Shown: one piece after another, positions 1 to 7,902 of the stretch
How the letters are laid out: the number at the start of each line of letters is the position of its first letter
Position numbering within the stretch: position 1 is the first letter of the stretch
Assembly (NCBI GenBank): GCA_025363555.1
Contig: JANYDQ010000324.1
Span: 1-43,175, forward strand
Direction: 5' to 3'
Length of the DNA: 43,175 nt
Source of the DNA: Bacteroidota bacterium
Lineage (GTDB): Bacteria > Bacteroidota > Bacteroidia > 2-12-FULL-35-15
Program-made: the position numbers and the translations under genes
The notes under the pieces: model-generated
The model's database searches: none
What the model saw: the letters and a program-made list of their open reading frames with translations, nothing else
What the model was told of the DNA's origin: nothing

Positions 1-1
1 C

Positions 2-127
2 GCATCAGCAATGAATTTTAAACGAATGATGAACCTTTGGAAAGAAGGGAAAGTTTCCTTGGCTCAATTATTTCCTGAGTTAATGAATCTGTTTTTTCAA
101 TTAACCAATTTGAAAACTACTTTTTGA
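2..127 (+). CDS. C-terminal end of a probable IS5-like transposase (partial, 5' end outside window)
   Basis: An open frame runs from the window edge to a TGA at 125-127 and gives 41 residues. It contains the stretch NFKRMMNLWK, which resembles the tail of IS5-type DDE transposases, where an N-F-K-R-M/L segment sits near the C-terminus. No catalytic residue is inside the window, so the family is uncertain. The frame ends cleanly, so the gene may be intact upstream. It suggests that the left edge of the window lies in an insertion sequence. Confidence 0.45.
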   Translation, partial: ASAMNFKRMMNLWKEGKVSLAQLFPELMNLFFQLTNLKTTF

Positions 128-374
128 GGGAGGACTAAATAGTTCGGGGTACCTATCTTTTTTAGCCATTAATGTGTAAACCTTAAAAAAGGCACTTCCT
201 GTTTTTTTCGAAAAGAAAGCCTTCTTTTCCCCAAACATTGCTTTATAAATCAAAAAGAAAGGGAACTGCCCCTTAAACTTCCCTAAGTTTTGTGCAAATT
301 TCTAAGCTACTATACAAATTTCTTGCTTCCTTTGTTCCCCTTAAAAAAGAGCGGGGTTAATAATAGGGAACAAA
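128..374. other. Intergenic stretch without a recognisable gene
   Basis: AT-rich sequence between the transposase tail and a tandem repeat array. The end of the left insertion sequence should lie here, but its inverted repeat cannot be identified because the other end is outside the window. No convincing open frame or RNA gene is visible. Confidence 0.5.
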
Positions 375-458
375 GAGTCAAGAGAATCAGTTGAAGACTC
401 ATGAGAATCAATCGAGGAGTCATGAGAATCAATCGAAGACTCAAGAGAATGAGCAGGA
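375..458. repeat. Four tandem copies of a 21-bp repeat
   Basis: Four contiguous units start at 375, 396, 417 and 438, each 21 bp, with the pattern GA(C/G)TCA(A/T)GAGAATCA and then a variable tail. Units 2 and 3 differ at only a couple of positions. Units abut with no spacer, so this is not a CRISPR array. It lies in the gap downstream of the PDH E2 gene. It is one of five arrays in the window with a 21-bp or 42-bp period. Confidence 0.85.
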
Positions 459-605
459 AAGTCTTAAAAGAGCATGAACAGTAAGTTAAAAATGTAAACT
501 ACTTCCAATTTTATTGTTTTAGTTCTTTAGAAACATAATATACTAACAAAGAGCAAAACTCTTTGAAAAACTATACTCGACATGTTAAACCATTATTTTA
601 GAAAT

Positions 606-636
606 AAAAAAAGTCCCACACGTAAGGGACTTTTTT
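606..636. terminator. Bidirectional rho-independent terminator after the PDH genes
   Basis: A GTCCC/GGGAC stem (613-617 and 626-630) is flanked by an A-run at 606-612 and a T-run at 631-636, so a hairpin followed by a U-tract forms on either strand. It lies about 20 bases beyond the stop codon of the minus-strand E2 gene and probably ends the PDH transcript. Confidence 0.8.
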
Positions 637-658
637 ATTTTGAATAATGACTAAAATA

Positions 659-1939
659 TTAAATAGAATAAGCTCCCAACATCAACACAGGGTTTTCTAA
701 ATTGTGTTTTAAGGTTTGTAAAAACGCAGAACCCATGGCACCATCCACTACTCTATGGTCGCAGGATAATGTTACCTTCATCACATTTCCCGGTACTATT
801 AGCCCGTTCTTAACTACAGGTGTTTGCTTGATTCCACCAACAGCTAATATACAGGCATCTGGAGGATTGATAATGGCAGTAAATTCTTCTATTCCAAACA
901 TACCAAGATTAGAAATAGTAAATGTATTTCCTTCCCAATCGCTTGGCTGAAGTTTCTTTTCTCTTGCTTTCACGGCATAATTTCTTACTTCGGTTGCAAT
1001 TTGAGTTAACGTTTTCCCATCTGCAAAACGAACTACAGGAACCAGCAACCCTTCTTCAACAGCAACTGCCACTCCAATATGAATATGATTGTTATAACGA
1101 ATTTTATCTCCGAGCCACGAAGAATTAATTTTCGGATGCGCTCTCAAACTAGCTGCTACCGCTTTAATCACAATATCATTAAAAGAAATTTTTATTCCAG
1201 CAACTGTATTAATGGCTTCACGCGCTTTAATCGTTTCGTCCATATCAATTTCCATTATTAAATAAAAATGAGGAGCAGAGAATTTACTTTCAGCTAAACG
1301 CTTTGCAATTGTTCTTCGCATTTGCGATACAGGCTCTTCTGTATAACTTTCAACACTTACCAGAGGTGCTGCAAGTCCGCCAAGAGAATTATGCTGGTCA
1401 ATGTCGCGTTTTATTATTCTTCCATTATCACCTGAACCTTTAAAGGAATTGAGGTTAATTCCCTTTTCTTCTGCTATTTTTTTGGCAAGCGGTGATATTT
1501 TTAAACGTCCGTCATTGCTGTTTGTGGTTTGTGGTTTGACGTTTGTTGTTTCAGGCTTTGCTTCTGCTTTTGCAGGTTGTTCGCTTTTCGATTCCGGCTT
1601 TTTTTCTTCTGTGCCTTCCTTTTTCGGTTCGGTTTTTACTTCTTCTTTTGCACCACTTCCTTTTTTTGCTTCCTCTGCAAGTAAAGCAGAAACATCTTCG
1701 CCTTCATTTCCTAATATAGCAAGTATAGAATCAACGGGTGCCCCTTTTCCTTTTTCAACCCCGATGTAAAGCAGTACACCGTTTTGAAAAGATTCAAATT
1801 CCATGGTGGCTTTATCGGTTTCAATATCGGCAAGCAATTCACCTGATTTTACTTTATCACCAACTTTTTTATGCCATTCAGCTACCACTCCATCGGTCAT
1901 GGTATCAGATAATTTGGGCATGCGTACTATTTCTGCCAT
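659..1939 (-). CDS. pdhC: Pyruvate dehydrogenase complex E2, dihydrolipoyllysine acetyltransferase
   Basis: E2 core of the pyruvate dehydrogenase complex; it transfers the acetyl group from lipoyl-lysine to CoA. The 426-residue protein has one N-terminal lipoyl domain with the lipoylated Lys43 in ETDKATME, a charged Ala/Lys/Glu/Pro linker (about 85-145), a peripheral subunit-binding domain (about 147-181, from KISPLAKKIA), and a C-terminal catalytic domain with the active-site DHRVVDG (His395, Asp399). The start lies 6 bases after the E1-alpha stop, so the two are co-transcribed. The PDH-type lipoyl and catalytic motifs and the E1-alpha neighbour favour pyruvate over 2-oxoglutarate as substrate. 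E1-beta and E3 are not in the window. LipB at 7.0-7.7 kb can serve this lipoyl domain. Confidence 0.95.
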   Translation of the reverse strand: MAEIVRMPKLSDTMTDGVVAEWHKKVGDKVKSGELLADIETDKATMEFESFQNGVLLYIGVEKGKGAPVDSILAILGNEGEDVSALLAEEAKKGSGAKEEVKTEPKKEGTEEKKPESKSEQPAKAEAKPETTNVKPQTTNSNDGRLKISPLAKKIAEEKGINLNSFKGSGDNGRIIKRDIDQHNSLGGLAAPLVSVESYTEEPVSQMRRTIAKRLAESKFSAPHFYLIMEIDMDETIKAREAINTVAGIKISFNDIVIKAVAASLRAHPKINSSWLGDKIRYNNHIHIGVAVAVEEGLLVPVVRFADGKTLTQIATEVRNYAVKAREKKLQPSDWEGNTFTISNLGMFGIEEFTAIINPPDACILAVGGIKQTPVVKNGLIVPGNVMKVTLSCDHRVVDGAMGSAFLQTLKHNLENPVLMLGAYSI

Positions 1940-1945
1940 AATTTT

Positions 1946-2989
1946 TTATTCTATGATATAAGGATAATCTTCCTGGTTATAAACATCTTTATAAAGCTCG
2001 TCAATGGTTGGGTACGGAGAATCTTCAGCAAACTTTACACATTCCGCCACCAAATCTTCTACTCTCTTTTCGATGGCTTCCACATCAGAATCGTTAGCCC
2101 AGTTATTTTTTTTGATGATTGCCAATACCTTTTCAATCGGGTCCTGTGCTTGGTATTCTTTCACTTCATCTTTTGTACGGTAAGTCTGTGCATCGCTCAT
2201 CGAATGTCCTTTGTAGCGATACGTTTTCATTTCCAACAATGTTGGTCCATCTCCTTTTCTTGCCCTGTTAACTGCTTCTTCTATCGCTTCATGAACGGCT
2301 TCACACGTCATTCCATCCACTGCTTTAGAAGGCATATCATAACTCAACCCTATTTTATATAAATCATGAACATTGGAAGTACGCTCCACGGAAGTACCCA
2401 TTGCATAATTATTATTTTCAATAATAAAAATAACAGGCAGCTTCCAAAGCATTGCCATATTAAATGTTTCGTGCAATGCTCCCTGGCGGACGGCTCCATC
2501 TCCCATATAACAAAGTGTTACATTATCATTGCCATTGTATTTATCGGCAAAAGCAATACCCGCGCCCAGAGGAATTTGTCCTCCAACAATGCCATGTCCG
2601 CCAAAGAAATTAAACTCTTTTGAAAACATGTGCATGGAGCCTCCTTTGCCTTTAGAGCAACCTGTAGTTTTTGCAAACAGTTCTGCCATAATAAATTTAG
2701 GGTGCAAACCCCTTCCGATAGGGTGGGCATGGCACCGGTAGGCAGTAATAACCCGGTCATCTTTCTTTAATACCGACTCCGAACCCGCTACCAACGCTTC
2801 CTGCCCGATATATAAATGACAGAACCCACGTATCTTTTGCTGAATATATAATTGCCCGGTTTTTTCTTCAAACTTGCGCATCAACAGCATGGATTCATAC
2901 CATTTCATGTACGTTTCTTTGCTGAAACCACCGCCTGGTTTCTTTTCAACTGATGCTGACTTTTTTTCTTTTGTTGCCACTTTGTCCAT
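1946..2989 (-). CDS. pdhA: Pyruvate dehydrogenase E1 component, alpha subunit
   Basis: Thiamine diphosphate-dependent decarboxylase subunit that oxidises pyruvate and acetylates the E2 lipoyl group. The 347-residue protein has the TPP/magnesium motif starting at GDG (163-165) and ending at the NNN near 192-194, and the conserved YRYKGHSMSD loop near the E2-facing channel. The first 20 residues are Lys/Ser-rich and precede the conserved core, which begins near residue 23. It is of the heterotetrameric alpha/beta type, so an E1-beta subunit must be encoded elsewhere. It is first in a two-gene minus-strand operon with the E2 gene. A -7-like box upstream (3010-3017) gives a plausible promoter. 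Confidence 0.95.
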   Translation of the reverse strand: MDKVATKEKKSASVEKKPGGGFSKETYMKWYESMLLMRKFEEKTGQLYIQQKIRGFCHLYIGQEALVAGSESVLKKDDRVITAYRCHAHPIGRGLHPKFIMAELFAKTTGCSKGKGGSMHMFSKEFNFFGGHGIVGGQIPLGAGIAFADKYNGNDNVTLCYMGDGAVRQGALHETFNMAMLWKLPVIFIIENNNYAMGTSVERTSNVHDLYKIGLSYDMPSKAVDGMTCEAVHEAIEEAVNRARKGDGPTLLEMKTYRYKGHSMSDAQTYRTKDEVKEYQAQDPIEKVLAIIKKNNWANDSDVEAIEKRVEDLVAECVKFAEDSPYPTIDELYKDVYNQEDYPYIIE

Positions 2990-3009
2990 TGTTATCTTTT
3001 TTTGCGAAG

Positions 3010-3017
3010 CAAATTTA
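3010..3017 (-). promoter_or_regulatory. Candidate -7 box for the pdhA-pdhC operon
   Basis: Read on the minus strand this is TAAATTTG, matching the Bacteroidota -7 consensus TAnnTTTG, 20 bases upstream of the pdhA start. No clear TTG -33 element is visible at the expected distance, so the call rests on the -7 box and its position. Confidence 0.45.
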
Positions 3018-3045
3018 CAATAAATAATATTATGTAGTGTTTCTT

Positions 3046-3534
3046 TTATTTCTTCAATTCCGCTGCAACAAACATAAACGGCAACAAATCGGAGATGCTG
3101 TTCATGATTCTAATCTTTCCTGTTTCACCTTGCAGTATTATCCTGATATTTGATTTATATCTCATTTCGTATTCGCTCATTGCCTGCCGACAAGCACCAC
3201 ATGGTGAAAGTGGTTGGTTTACTAAAAAGAATTTTGATTTACAGGTGATGGCAATTGTTTTTATTTTGACATTGGGATAGCTTGCTCCTGCTGAAAAAAT
3301 GGCAACCCTTTCGGCACATAAGCCGGACGGAAATGCTGCATTTTCCTGGTTGTTTCCGCAAACTGTTATTCCGTTTTCTAAGAGGATGGCAGCACCTACA
3401 AAAAAATGGGAATAGGGAGCATATGCTAAACTACATGATTGATGAGCTTTTTGCATCAAGGCTTTTTCCTGTTCGTTTAATTCATTTTCATTTTCTAACT
3501 CTGTATAAGATATTTTAAGTTCCAGGTTTTGCAT
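3046..3534 (-). CDS. cdd: Cytidine deaminase
   Basis: Zinc enzyme of pyrimidine salvage that converts cytidine or deoxycytidine to uridine or deoxyuridine. The 162-residue protein has the two zinc motifs of the family: CAE (Cys73, Glu75 as proton shuttle) and PCGAC (Cys112, Cys115). Three Cys ligands indicate the small homotetrameric class rather than the E. coli dimeric class with a His ligand. The N-terminal 25 residues are an acidic extension not needed for the fold. The stop is 57 bases from the pdhA start on the same strand; it may be a separate unit because a promoter-like box lies between. Confidence 0.93.
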   Translation of the reverse strand: MQNLELKISYTELENENELNEQEKALMQKAHQSCSLAYAPYSHFFVGAAILLENGITVCGNNQENAAFPSGLCAERVAIFSAGASYPNVKIKTIAITCKSKFFLVNQPLSPCGACRQAMSEYEMRYKSNIRIILQGETGKIRIMNSISDLLPFMFVAAELKK

Positions 3535-3677
3535 TTATTTTTTAAAAGTAAGAAAAATGAACTTGATAAGTTGAAGATTTGACAATTGGGACATGATTGT
3601 TCCGCAGATTGATATTATGAGAATAATGAAGTGGGTGATGGTAAAAGTTGGATAATTCAGGTTCAAAAAATGCCATA

Positions 3678-4841
3678 TTAAGGATTAAGTGCGCCTTCGA
3701 GCAAATCAATTTTTTCAATAAAACTCATGCAATTATTGATGTAAACATGTGCTGGTAGGCTTTGCTTTATGCTGGGTACATCAGTAAGTAAGCGGGTGTT
3801 ATCGAATACTTGTCCGAGTTCGGCAAAACCAAGATAGGGGTCGAGCCCGGCAAGAAGTATGCGGATAGCGCTGGGGTCTTCGAAGACATGATGCCAGTAA
3901 TCGAGATATTGGGGATATTTATAGAGTTCACTTTCTGGTGGTAGTTTTCCTTTTGCCCAAAGTTTGACCTGGTTAAGCATTGATTTATTGACAAAATGAA
4001 ATGGTGGCAGGTCGGTGAAATAGTCTTCGAGGCTTTTACAAATTTTTGTGGTGGTGGTGGATGCTGCCTGCCCGGATGATATGTGATATACTTTATGGTT
4101 TCGTTTTGCAAAGAGGAGGCTGACGATGGCATTTGCTGCGTAATCTACAGGAATCATATCGAGCATTGCGTTTTCGCTAACGGGAACAAATCGTAATTGG
4201 TTAACGGTGGCAACTGCCCAAAGAATAACAGGGGAGCGGGGTACGACTACCCTACTATCGCCCATAATAATGGAGGGGCGGGCAATCAGTATTTTGTTTT
4301 GGGGCAAATGTTTACGGATGATTAATTCACCGTGCATTTTTGTGTAGGTATATTTTACAAGGTGGGTTGCGGCAAGGTTGGGTGATTCGTCTTCGAATAC
4401 AAGCCTGTTTTTAATGTCTTTTCCGCATATAGTGGCGGTGCCTATGTAAAGAAATGTTTGTAATTGTGGTAATTGTTTTGCCCAGAGTAATATTTTTTCT
4501 AAGCCACCCATATTAGCACGTTCTACCATGTCGTCATAGATTTTGGAGAAGGAGGTATTGGCTGCGGAATGGATAATTACGTCGGTATCTGTGATTGTAT
4601 TGTTTTTTATTAAATACTCGGTGAGGTGCTCGTCAAAAAGGTTTCCAAGGACGGGGATTATTTTTTTTTCATCATAATAATCATGATGAATCCGGAAAAT
4701 GTTTTCTAGTTTGATGTTGGCTTCGTCTTCAGAAAAGGCTCTAAGGAAGCAGTATATTTTATCTACTTCTTTTCTTTTAGAGAGGTTAACAAGAAGTTCT
4801 CCACCAACAAAGCCGGTGGCTCCGGTCAAAAAAATATTCAT
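3678..4841 (-). CDS. Extended-SDR NAD(P)-dependent reductase, male-sterility/thioester-reductase type
   Basis: The 387-residue protein starts with a Rossmann glycine motif (GATGFVG, about 7-13) and has a YTYTK segment giving the Tyr-x-x-x-Lys catalytic pair. The overall form matches the NAD_binding_4 (male sterility, thioester reductase) family, whose members reduce acyl thioesters or act on nucleotide sugars and polyketides. The acyl carrier or CoA substrate cannot be read from the sequence. The C-terminal third (about 270-387) is not typical of UDP-sugar epimerases. It has no obvious pathway partner: the neighbours are an SMR transporter and a cytidine deaminase. Confidence 0.75.
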   Translation of the reverse strand: MNIFLTGATGFVGGELLVNLSKRKEVDKIYCFLRAFSEDEANIKLENIFRIHHDYYDEKKIIPVLGNLFDEHLTEYLIKNNTITDTDVIIHSAANTSFSKIYDDMVERANMGGLEKILLWAKQLPQLQTFLYIGTATICGKDIKNRLVFEDESPNLAATHLVKYTYTKMHGELIIRKHLPQNKILIARPSIIMGDSRVVVPRSPVILWAVATVNQLRFVPVSENAMLDMIPVDYAANAIVSLLFAKRNHKVYHISSGQAASTTTTKICKSLEDYFTDLPPFHFVNKSMLNQVKLWAKGKLPPESELYKYPQYLDYWHHVFEDPSAIRILLAGLDPYLGFAELGQVFDNTRLLTDVPSIKQSLPAHVYINNCMSFIEKIDLLEGALNP

Positions 4842-4864
4842 TTATTTAGTTGTAATGTTTTTAC

Positions 4865-5179
4865 TTAATCGAAAATTTCTAAACCTAGAATTCCTATTAT
4901 TATTAAAGAAATAGAAATTATTTTTGTTATTGAAACAGTTTCTTTAAAAAAGATGATTCCTATAATTGCTATTAAGGCAGTGCCCGAGCTAGCCCATATT
5001 CCATAAGCTATGCTGACTTCCATTTTTTGGAGTACAAATACGAGGGCAGCCAGGCTGATTCCATAAAACACAAAGACCAAAATGGACGGAATAAGTTTTG
5101 TAAACCCTTCGGCATATTTCATACTTATGGTGCCAAGCACTTCAAAAACAATTCCTAAAGAAAGTATTAACCATTTCAT
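4865..5179 (-). CDS. Small multidrug resistance (SMR) family transporter
   Basis: Inner-membrane proton-coupled exporter of about the standard SMR length (104 residues) with four hydrophobic helices. The key membrane-embedded glutamate of the family is present at Glu13 in the first helix. The family includes drug exporters (EmrE), guanidinium exporters (Gdx/SugE) and spermidine exporters (MdtJI). It is encoded alone here, which points to a homodimeric EmrE/Gdx-like type. No guanidine riboswitch was recognised upstream, so the substrate is left open. Confidence 0.88.
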   Translation of the reverse strand: MKWLILSLGIVFEVLGTISMKYAEGFTKLIPSILVFVFYGISLAALVFVLQKMEVSIAYGIWASSGTALIAIIGIIFFKETVSITKIISISLIIIGILGLEIFD

Positions 5180-5443
5180 TTTATGTAGTTTTTATAAAGT
5201 ATAAAACTATCGGAACAAAAATTTAAGTCGGCAAATGTAAGGATATTTGACAAATCTACTTCTAAATTTCTACACTCAAACCTTTTAGGAAAAATTAACA
5301 TAAAAGCAAGTTCACAATTAAAATCCTTAGTTGAGGGCAGATATTTGCTTTGCATTCAAGACATAAGCGAAGCAAACCTTACGCAGACGAAAATAGAATT
5401 AAGGATAAAACAAACCAAAGGCAGAGGTGGTTTTTTGGTGTTA

Positions 5444-6643
5444 CTAAAACGTATAACCGGCTGCAACCTCTGCAAAATCTGCTGTTCCGAAGTTTGCTTT
5501 CAGATATATGCCCAGGTACAATTTTTTGCTGGTGGTTTTTATGGGGTTAAAGAGATAATAATGCAAACCTACTTTATTGGAAATATATCTTCCTAAATCT
5601 GCACTTGTTTTGGCATCCTGGAGTTTGCGGTATTCTCTTAAAAAAGGAGAATACACATTTATCCCGCTTTGAGCTACCAACCCAAATTTACCTATCATCC
5701 ACTCATGCCCCAGAAAGGCAGTAACCACAATGGATTTGAGGTGCTGCTGTTTATCAAACAATTCTTCACTGACTATAAAATCGTAATAATCGGCATAATA
5801 AGAAACAAAAATGCCCAGGTGAACATTGCTGATTTGCCTCCATCTTTTGGATAGGTACAATGCCCCCTGGAACACCGGGTATTTCGGACCGCCTGTAGCT
5901 TTGGTAGCGCTTCCAAACTCATGCCTTCCGTAACCTGCATTAATGGTAAGTAGTACTTTTTTTACAGGAGGGGTGATGTTATTCCGTTTATAATAACCAG
6001 GTATGACTGTTGGAAAATAGCTGATGCCAATGGTTGCAGAAGGAATGTTTGCGCCCAGGTTTGGCAATTGATAGTGCCCGTTTGAAAAATGCAAAGTAGA
6101 AATCCCTATATTAAAATTGAAATTAGAAGACAATTTGAAATGCACATCCAATGCCAGGAAAGTCATATTGGTGATGGACGACCCAATTACTAAATTAGTG
6201 GGATTGGTAATTTTGTTATAATGTTTGGTAAAATACGCAAAGCCCATTCCAAAGCGCGTTTTCAGCCAGCAGCGCTTCCCTCTCCGGTTATTAAAAGCAA
6301 GATTAGGTACCACTGAAAAGTTTTGCCCCATCACTTCATTGTTGCCCAAATAGCCATAGAACAAAGCCACTCCCACTTGCGGATAATGAAAAGTTTGATG
6401 CCATTCTTTGCTGCCGGCAGTTTGCACGGCTATATTCACTTCGTTCAAATCGGCAAAATTTGTTTCGGGGAACACCGGGTATATTTTGACAAGCTTTCCT
6501 ATGTGCACCTGCGACTGAATAACAAGTACTGATTTGGGCGGAGTGTGGGAAGTATCTGTTTGTGAAAAAGAAGGATTGTTTCTTGCAAAGATGCTAAGAA
6601 GACAAAGAATTAAAAAACGACTATCGGTAAAGTTTATTAACAT
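5444..6643 (-). CDS. Acyloxyacyl hydrolase, PagL-like lipid A 3-O-deacylase
   Basis: Probable outer-membrane beta-barrel enzyme that removes an acyl chain from lipid A. The 399-residue protein has a hydrophobic N-terminal signal (about 8-22). The central part holds the PagL signature HFSNG, with the catalytic His185 and Ser187, followed by the usual PNLGAN. The third residue of the PagL triad (Glu in Pseudomonas) falls at Asn199 by simple spacing, so the acid partner is either replaced or placed differently. The C-terminal half (about 220-399) has alternating hydrophobic strands and ends in an aromatic residue, as outer-membrane barrels do. PagL itself is about 150-170 residues, so this is a long form. 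Family confident; activity inferred. Confidence 0.75.
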   Translation of the reverse strand: MLINFTDSRFLILCLLSIFARNNPSFSQTDTSHTPPKSVLVIQSQVHIGKLVKIYPVFPETNFADLNEVNIAVQTAGSKEWHQTFHYPQVGVALFYGYLGNNEVMGQNFSVVPNLAFNNRRGKRCWLKTRFGMGFAYFTKHYNKITNPTNLVIGSSITNMTFLALDVHFKLSSNFNFNIGISTLHFSNGHYQLPNLGANIPSATIGISYFPTVIPGYYKRNNITPPVKKVLLTINAGYGRHEFGSATKATGGPKYPVFQGALYLSKRWRQISNVHLGIFVSYYADYYDFIVSEELFDKQQHLKSIVVTAFLGHEWMIGKFGLVAQSGINVYSPFLREYRKLQDAKTSADLGRYISNKVGLHYYLFNPIKTTSKKLYLGIYLKANFGTADFAEVAAGYTF

Positions 6644-7000
6644 TTGACAAAGGGTTGTTTTTTGAAAAGATTCCTCGAACGCAAAGAATTATAAAACCAC
6701 ATAATTTTAATTGAGGTTTCAAATGTAGTGATAAAAGAGGAGGGTGGGTATGGTTCCGTTTTTTTTCAAATTGGAGGAAGTGGTAGATTTTTTACCGGAT
6801 AGGCACACGGCAATATAGAAAAACCAATGGAGGGTTAAGCAGAAGATGAACAGGATAAACTAAGGGTCTTTCAATTTTTCCAAATTGATGAGAAGCGATG
6901 TAAGTCTGGTGACAAGTTGTTTCAAATTGATGAGAAGCGATGCAAAACAGCTAAGCGCGCTTCAAAATTATGCACTTGGAGAAGTTGAGTATCCTGAAAT
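6644..7000. other. Intergenic region with a 21-bp-phased repeat
   Basis: No gene is visible between the PagL-like gene and lipB. The only clear structure is the short tandem array at 6881-6943. The rest is A/G-rich with no terminator that I can support. Confidence 0.6.
6881..6943. repeat. Short tandem array with 21-bp phase (42-bp exact repeat)
   Basis: The 20-mer CAAATTGATGAGAAGCGATG occurs at 6881-6900 and again, identical, at 6923-6942, exactly 42 bases apart. Midway, at 6908-6916, GGTGACAAG matches the GATGAGAAG core (6887 and 6929) with 21-base spacing. The structure is therefore three phased 21-bp units, the middle one diverged. Confidence 0.75.
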
Positions 7001-7702
7001 CTATATCAATTCACAATTAAACAAATCTGCAAAATGATGCTTGACTTTTTGCTTTACCTCTTCCTGGTTTACCCGGAGTCCAAGTTCTATTTCTAAAGAA
7101 GTAACCGCTTTACCGGGAATGCCGCAGGGAATAATATTATTGAAGTAATTCAAATCGGTATTCACGTTTAATGCAAAACCGTGCATGGTTACCCATCGGC
7201 TTGCCCGAACTCCCATTGCACATATTTTTCTTGCTTTCAAAGGTTGGTCTGCATCCAACCAGACACCTGTTTCTCCCACACTTCTGCCTGCTTTTAACCC
7301 GTATTGGAGTAAGGTGCGAATAACAATTTCTTCGAGGAAGCGAAGATATTTATGTATATCAGTAAAAAAATTATCCAAATCTAGAATAGGATAACCTACC
7401 AATTGTCCGGGACCGTGATAGGTAATATCTCCGCCCCGATTTATTTTATAATAAGTGGCTTGTTCTTGTTTTAGTTGAGTTTCGTTAACGAGCAAATGTT
7501 GTTCATCTCCACTTTTACCAAGGGTGTAAACATGGGGGTGTTCGCAGAAAATTAAATAATTATTGGTTACAGATTGAGCGTTAAGGGGTAGGTTTCTATT
7601 CGCTATTTTTGCAGAAACAATCTCATTAAATAGTTTTTCCTGGTAATCCCAAGCCTGTTTATAGTCTATTAATCCTAAATCTATAAACTTAACTAGTTGC
7701 AT
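7001..7702 (-). CDS. lipB: Octanoyl-[ACP]:protein octanoyltransferase LipB
   Basis: First enzyme of de novo lipoate assembly; it moves octanoyl from acyl carrier protein to lipoyl-domain lysines such as Lys43 of the E2 in this window. The 233-residue protein carries the family signature RGGDITYHGPGQ (89-100), the active-site Lys159 in RKICAMG and the acyl-thioester Cys193 in IIPCGIPG. Length is normal for the family. The partner LipA is not in the window. The gene stands alone on the minus strand, bounded on both sides by repeat-bearing gaps. Confidence 0.95.
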   Translation of the reverse strand: MQLVKFIDLGLIDYKQAWDYQEKLFNEIVSAKIANRNLPLNAQSVTNNYLIFCEHPHVYTLGKSGDEQHLLVNETQLKQEQATYYKINRGGDITYHGPGQLVGYPILDLDNFFTDIHKYLRFLEEIVIRTLLQYGLKAGRSVGETGVWLDADQPLKARKICAMGVRASRWVTMHGFALNVNTDLNYFNNIIPCGIPGKAVTSLEIELGLRVNQEEVKQKVKHHFADLFNCELI

Positions 7703-7735
7703 AATTTAATAGGAGTCGTTTAATAAATACTATGA

Positions 7736-7861
7736 GATTCTTCATTTCGATAAGAATGACAGGGTTTTGTCGGAACGGGAAGGGGAGAGCTTGGATGCGA
7801 AGCAGCCAACCTCTCCCCTTCTAAAAATTTTAATTTGTCATTATGAACGAAGTGGAGAATT
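7736..7861. repeat. MITE-like nested inverted repeat
   Basis: Outer arms of 26 bp (7736-7761 and 7836-7861) match in inverted orientation at about 20 of 26 positions. An inner pair of perfect 11-bp arms, GAAGGGGAGAG (7779-7789) and CTCTCCCCTTC (7811-7821), is nested inside. The block is 126 bp, fills the lipB-isomerase gap and encodes nothing. The form is that of a non-autonomous palindromic repeat. No transposase with matching ends is visible here. Confidence 0.6.
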
Positions 7862-7902
7862 TAAAATGTGTATAGTAGTTAACAATTTAGCCATTCAACC
7901 TT

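Noticed and set aside
5345-5596. 83-residue plus-strand frame
   Set aside because: Much of it lies antisense to the end of the PagL-like gene and shows no protein-family features.
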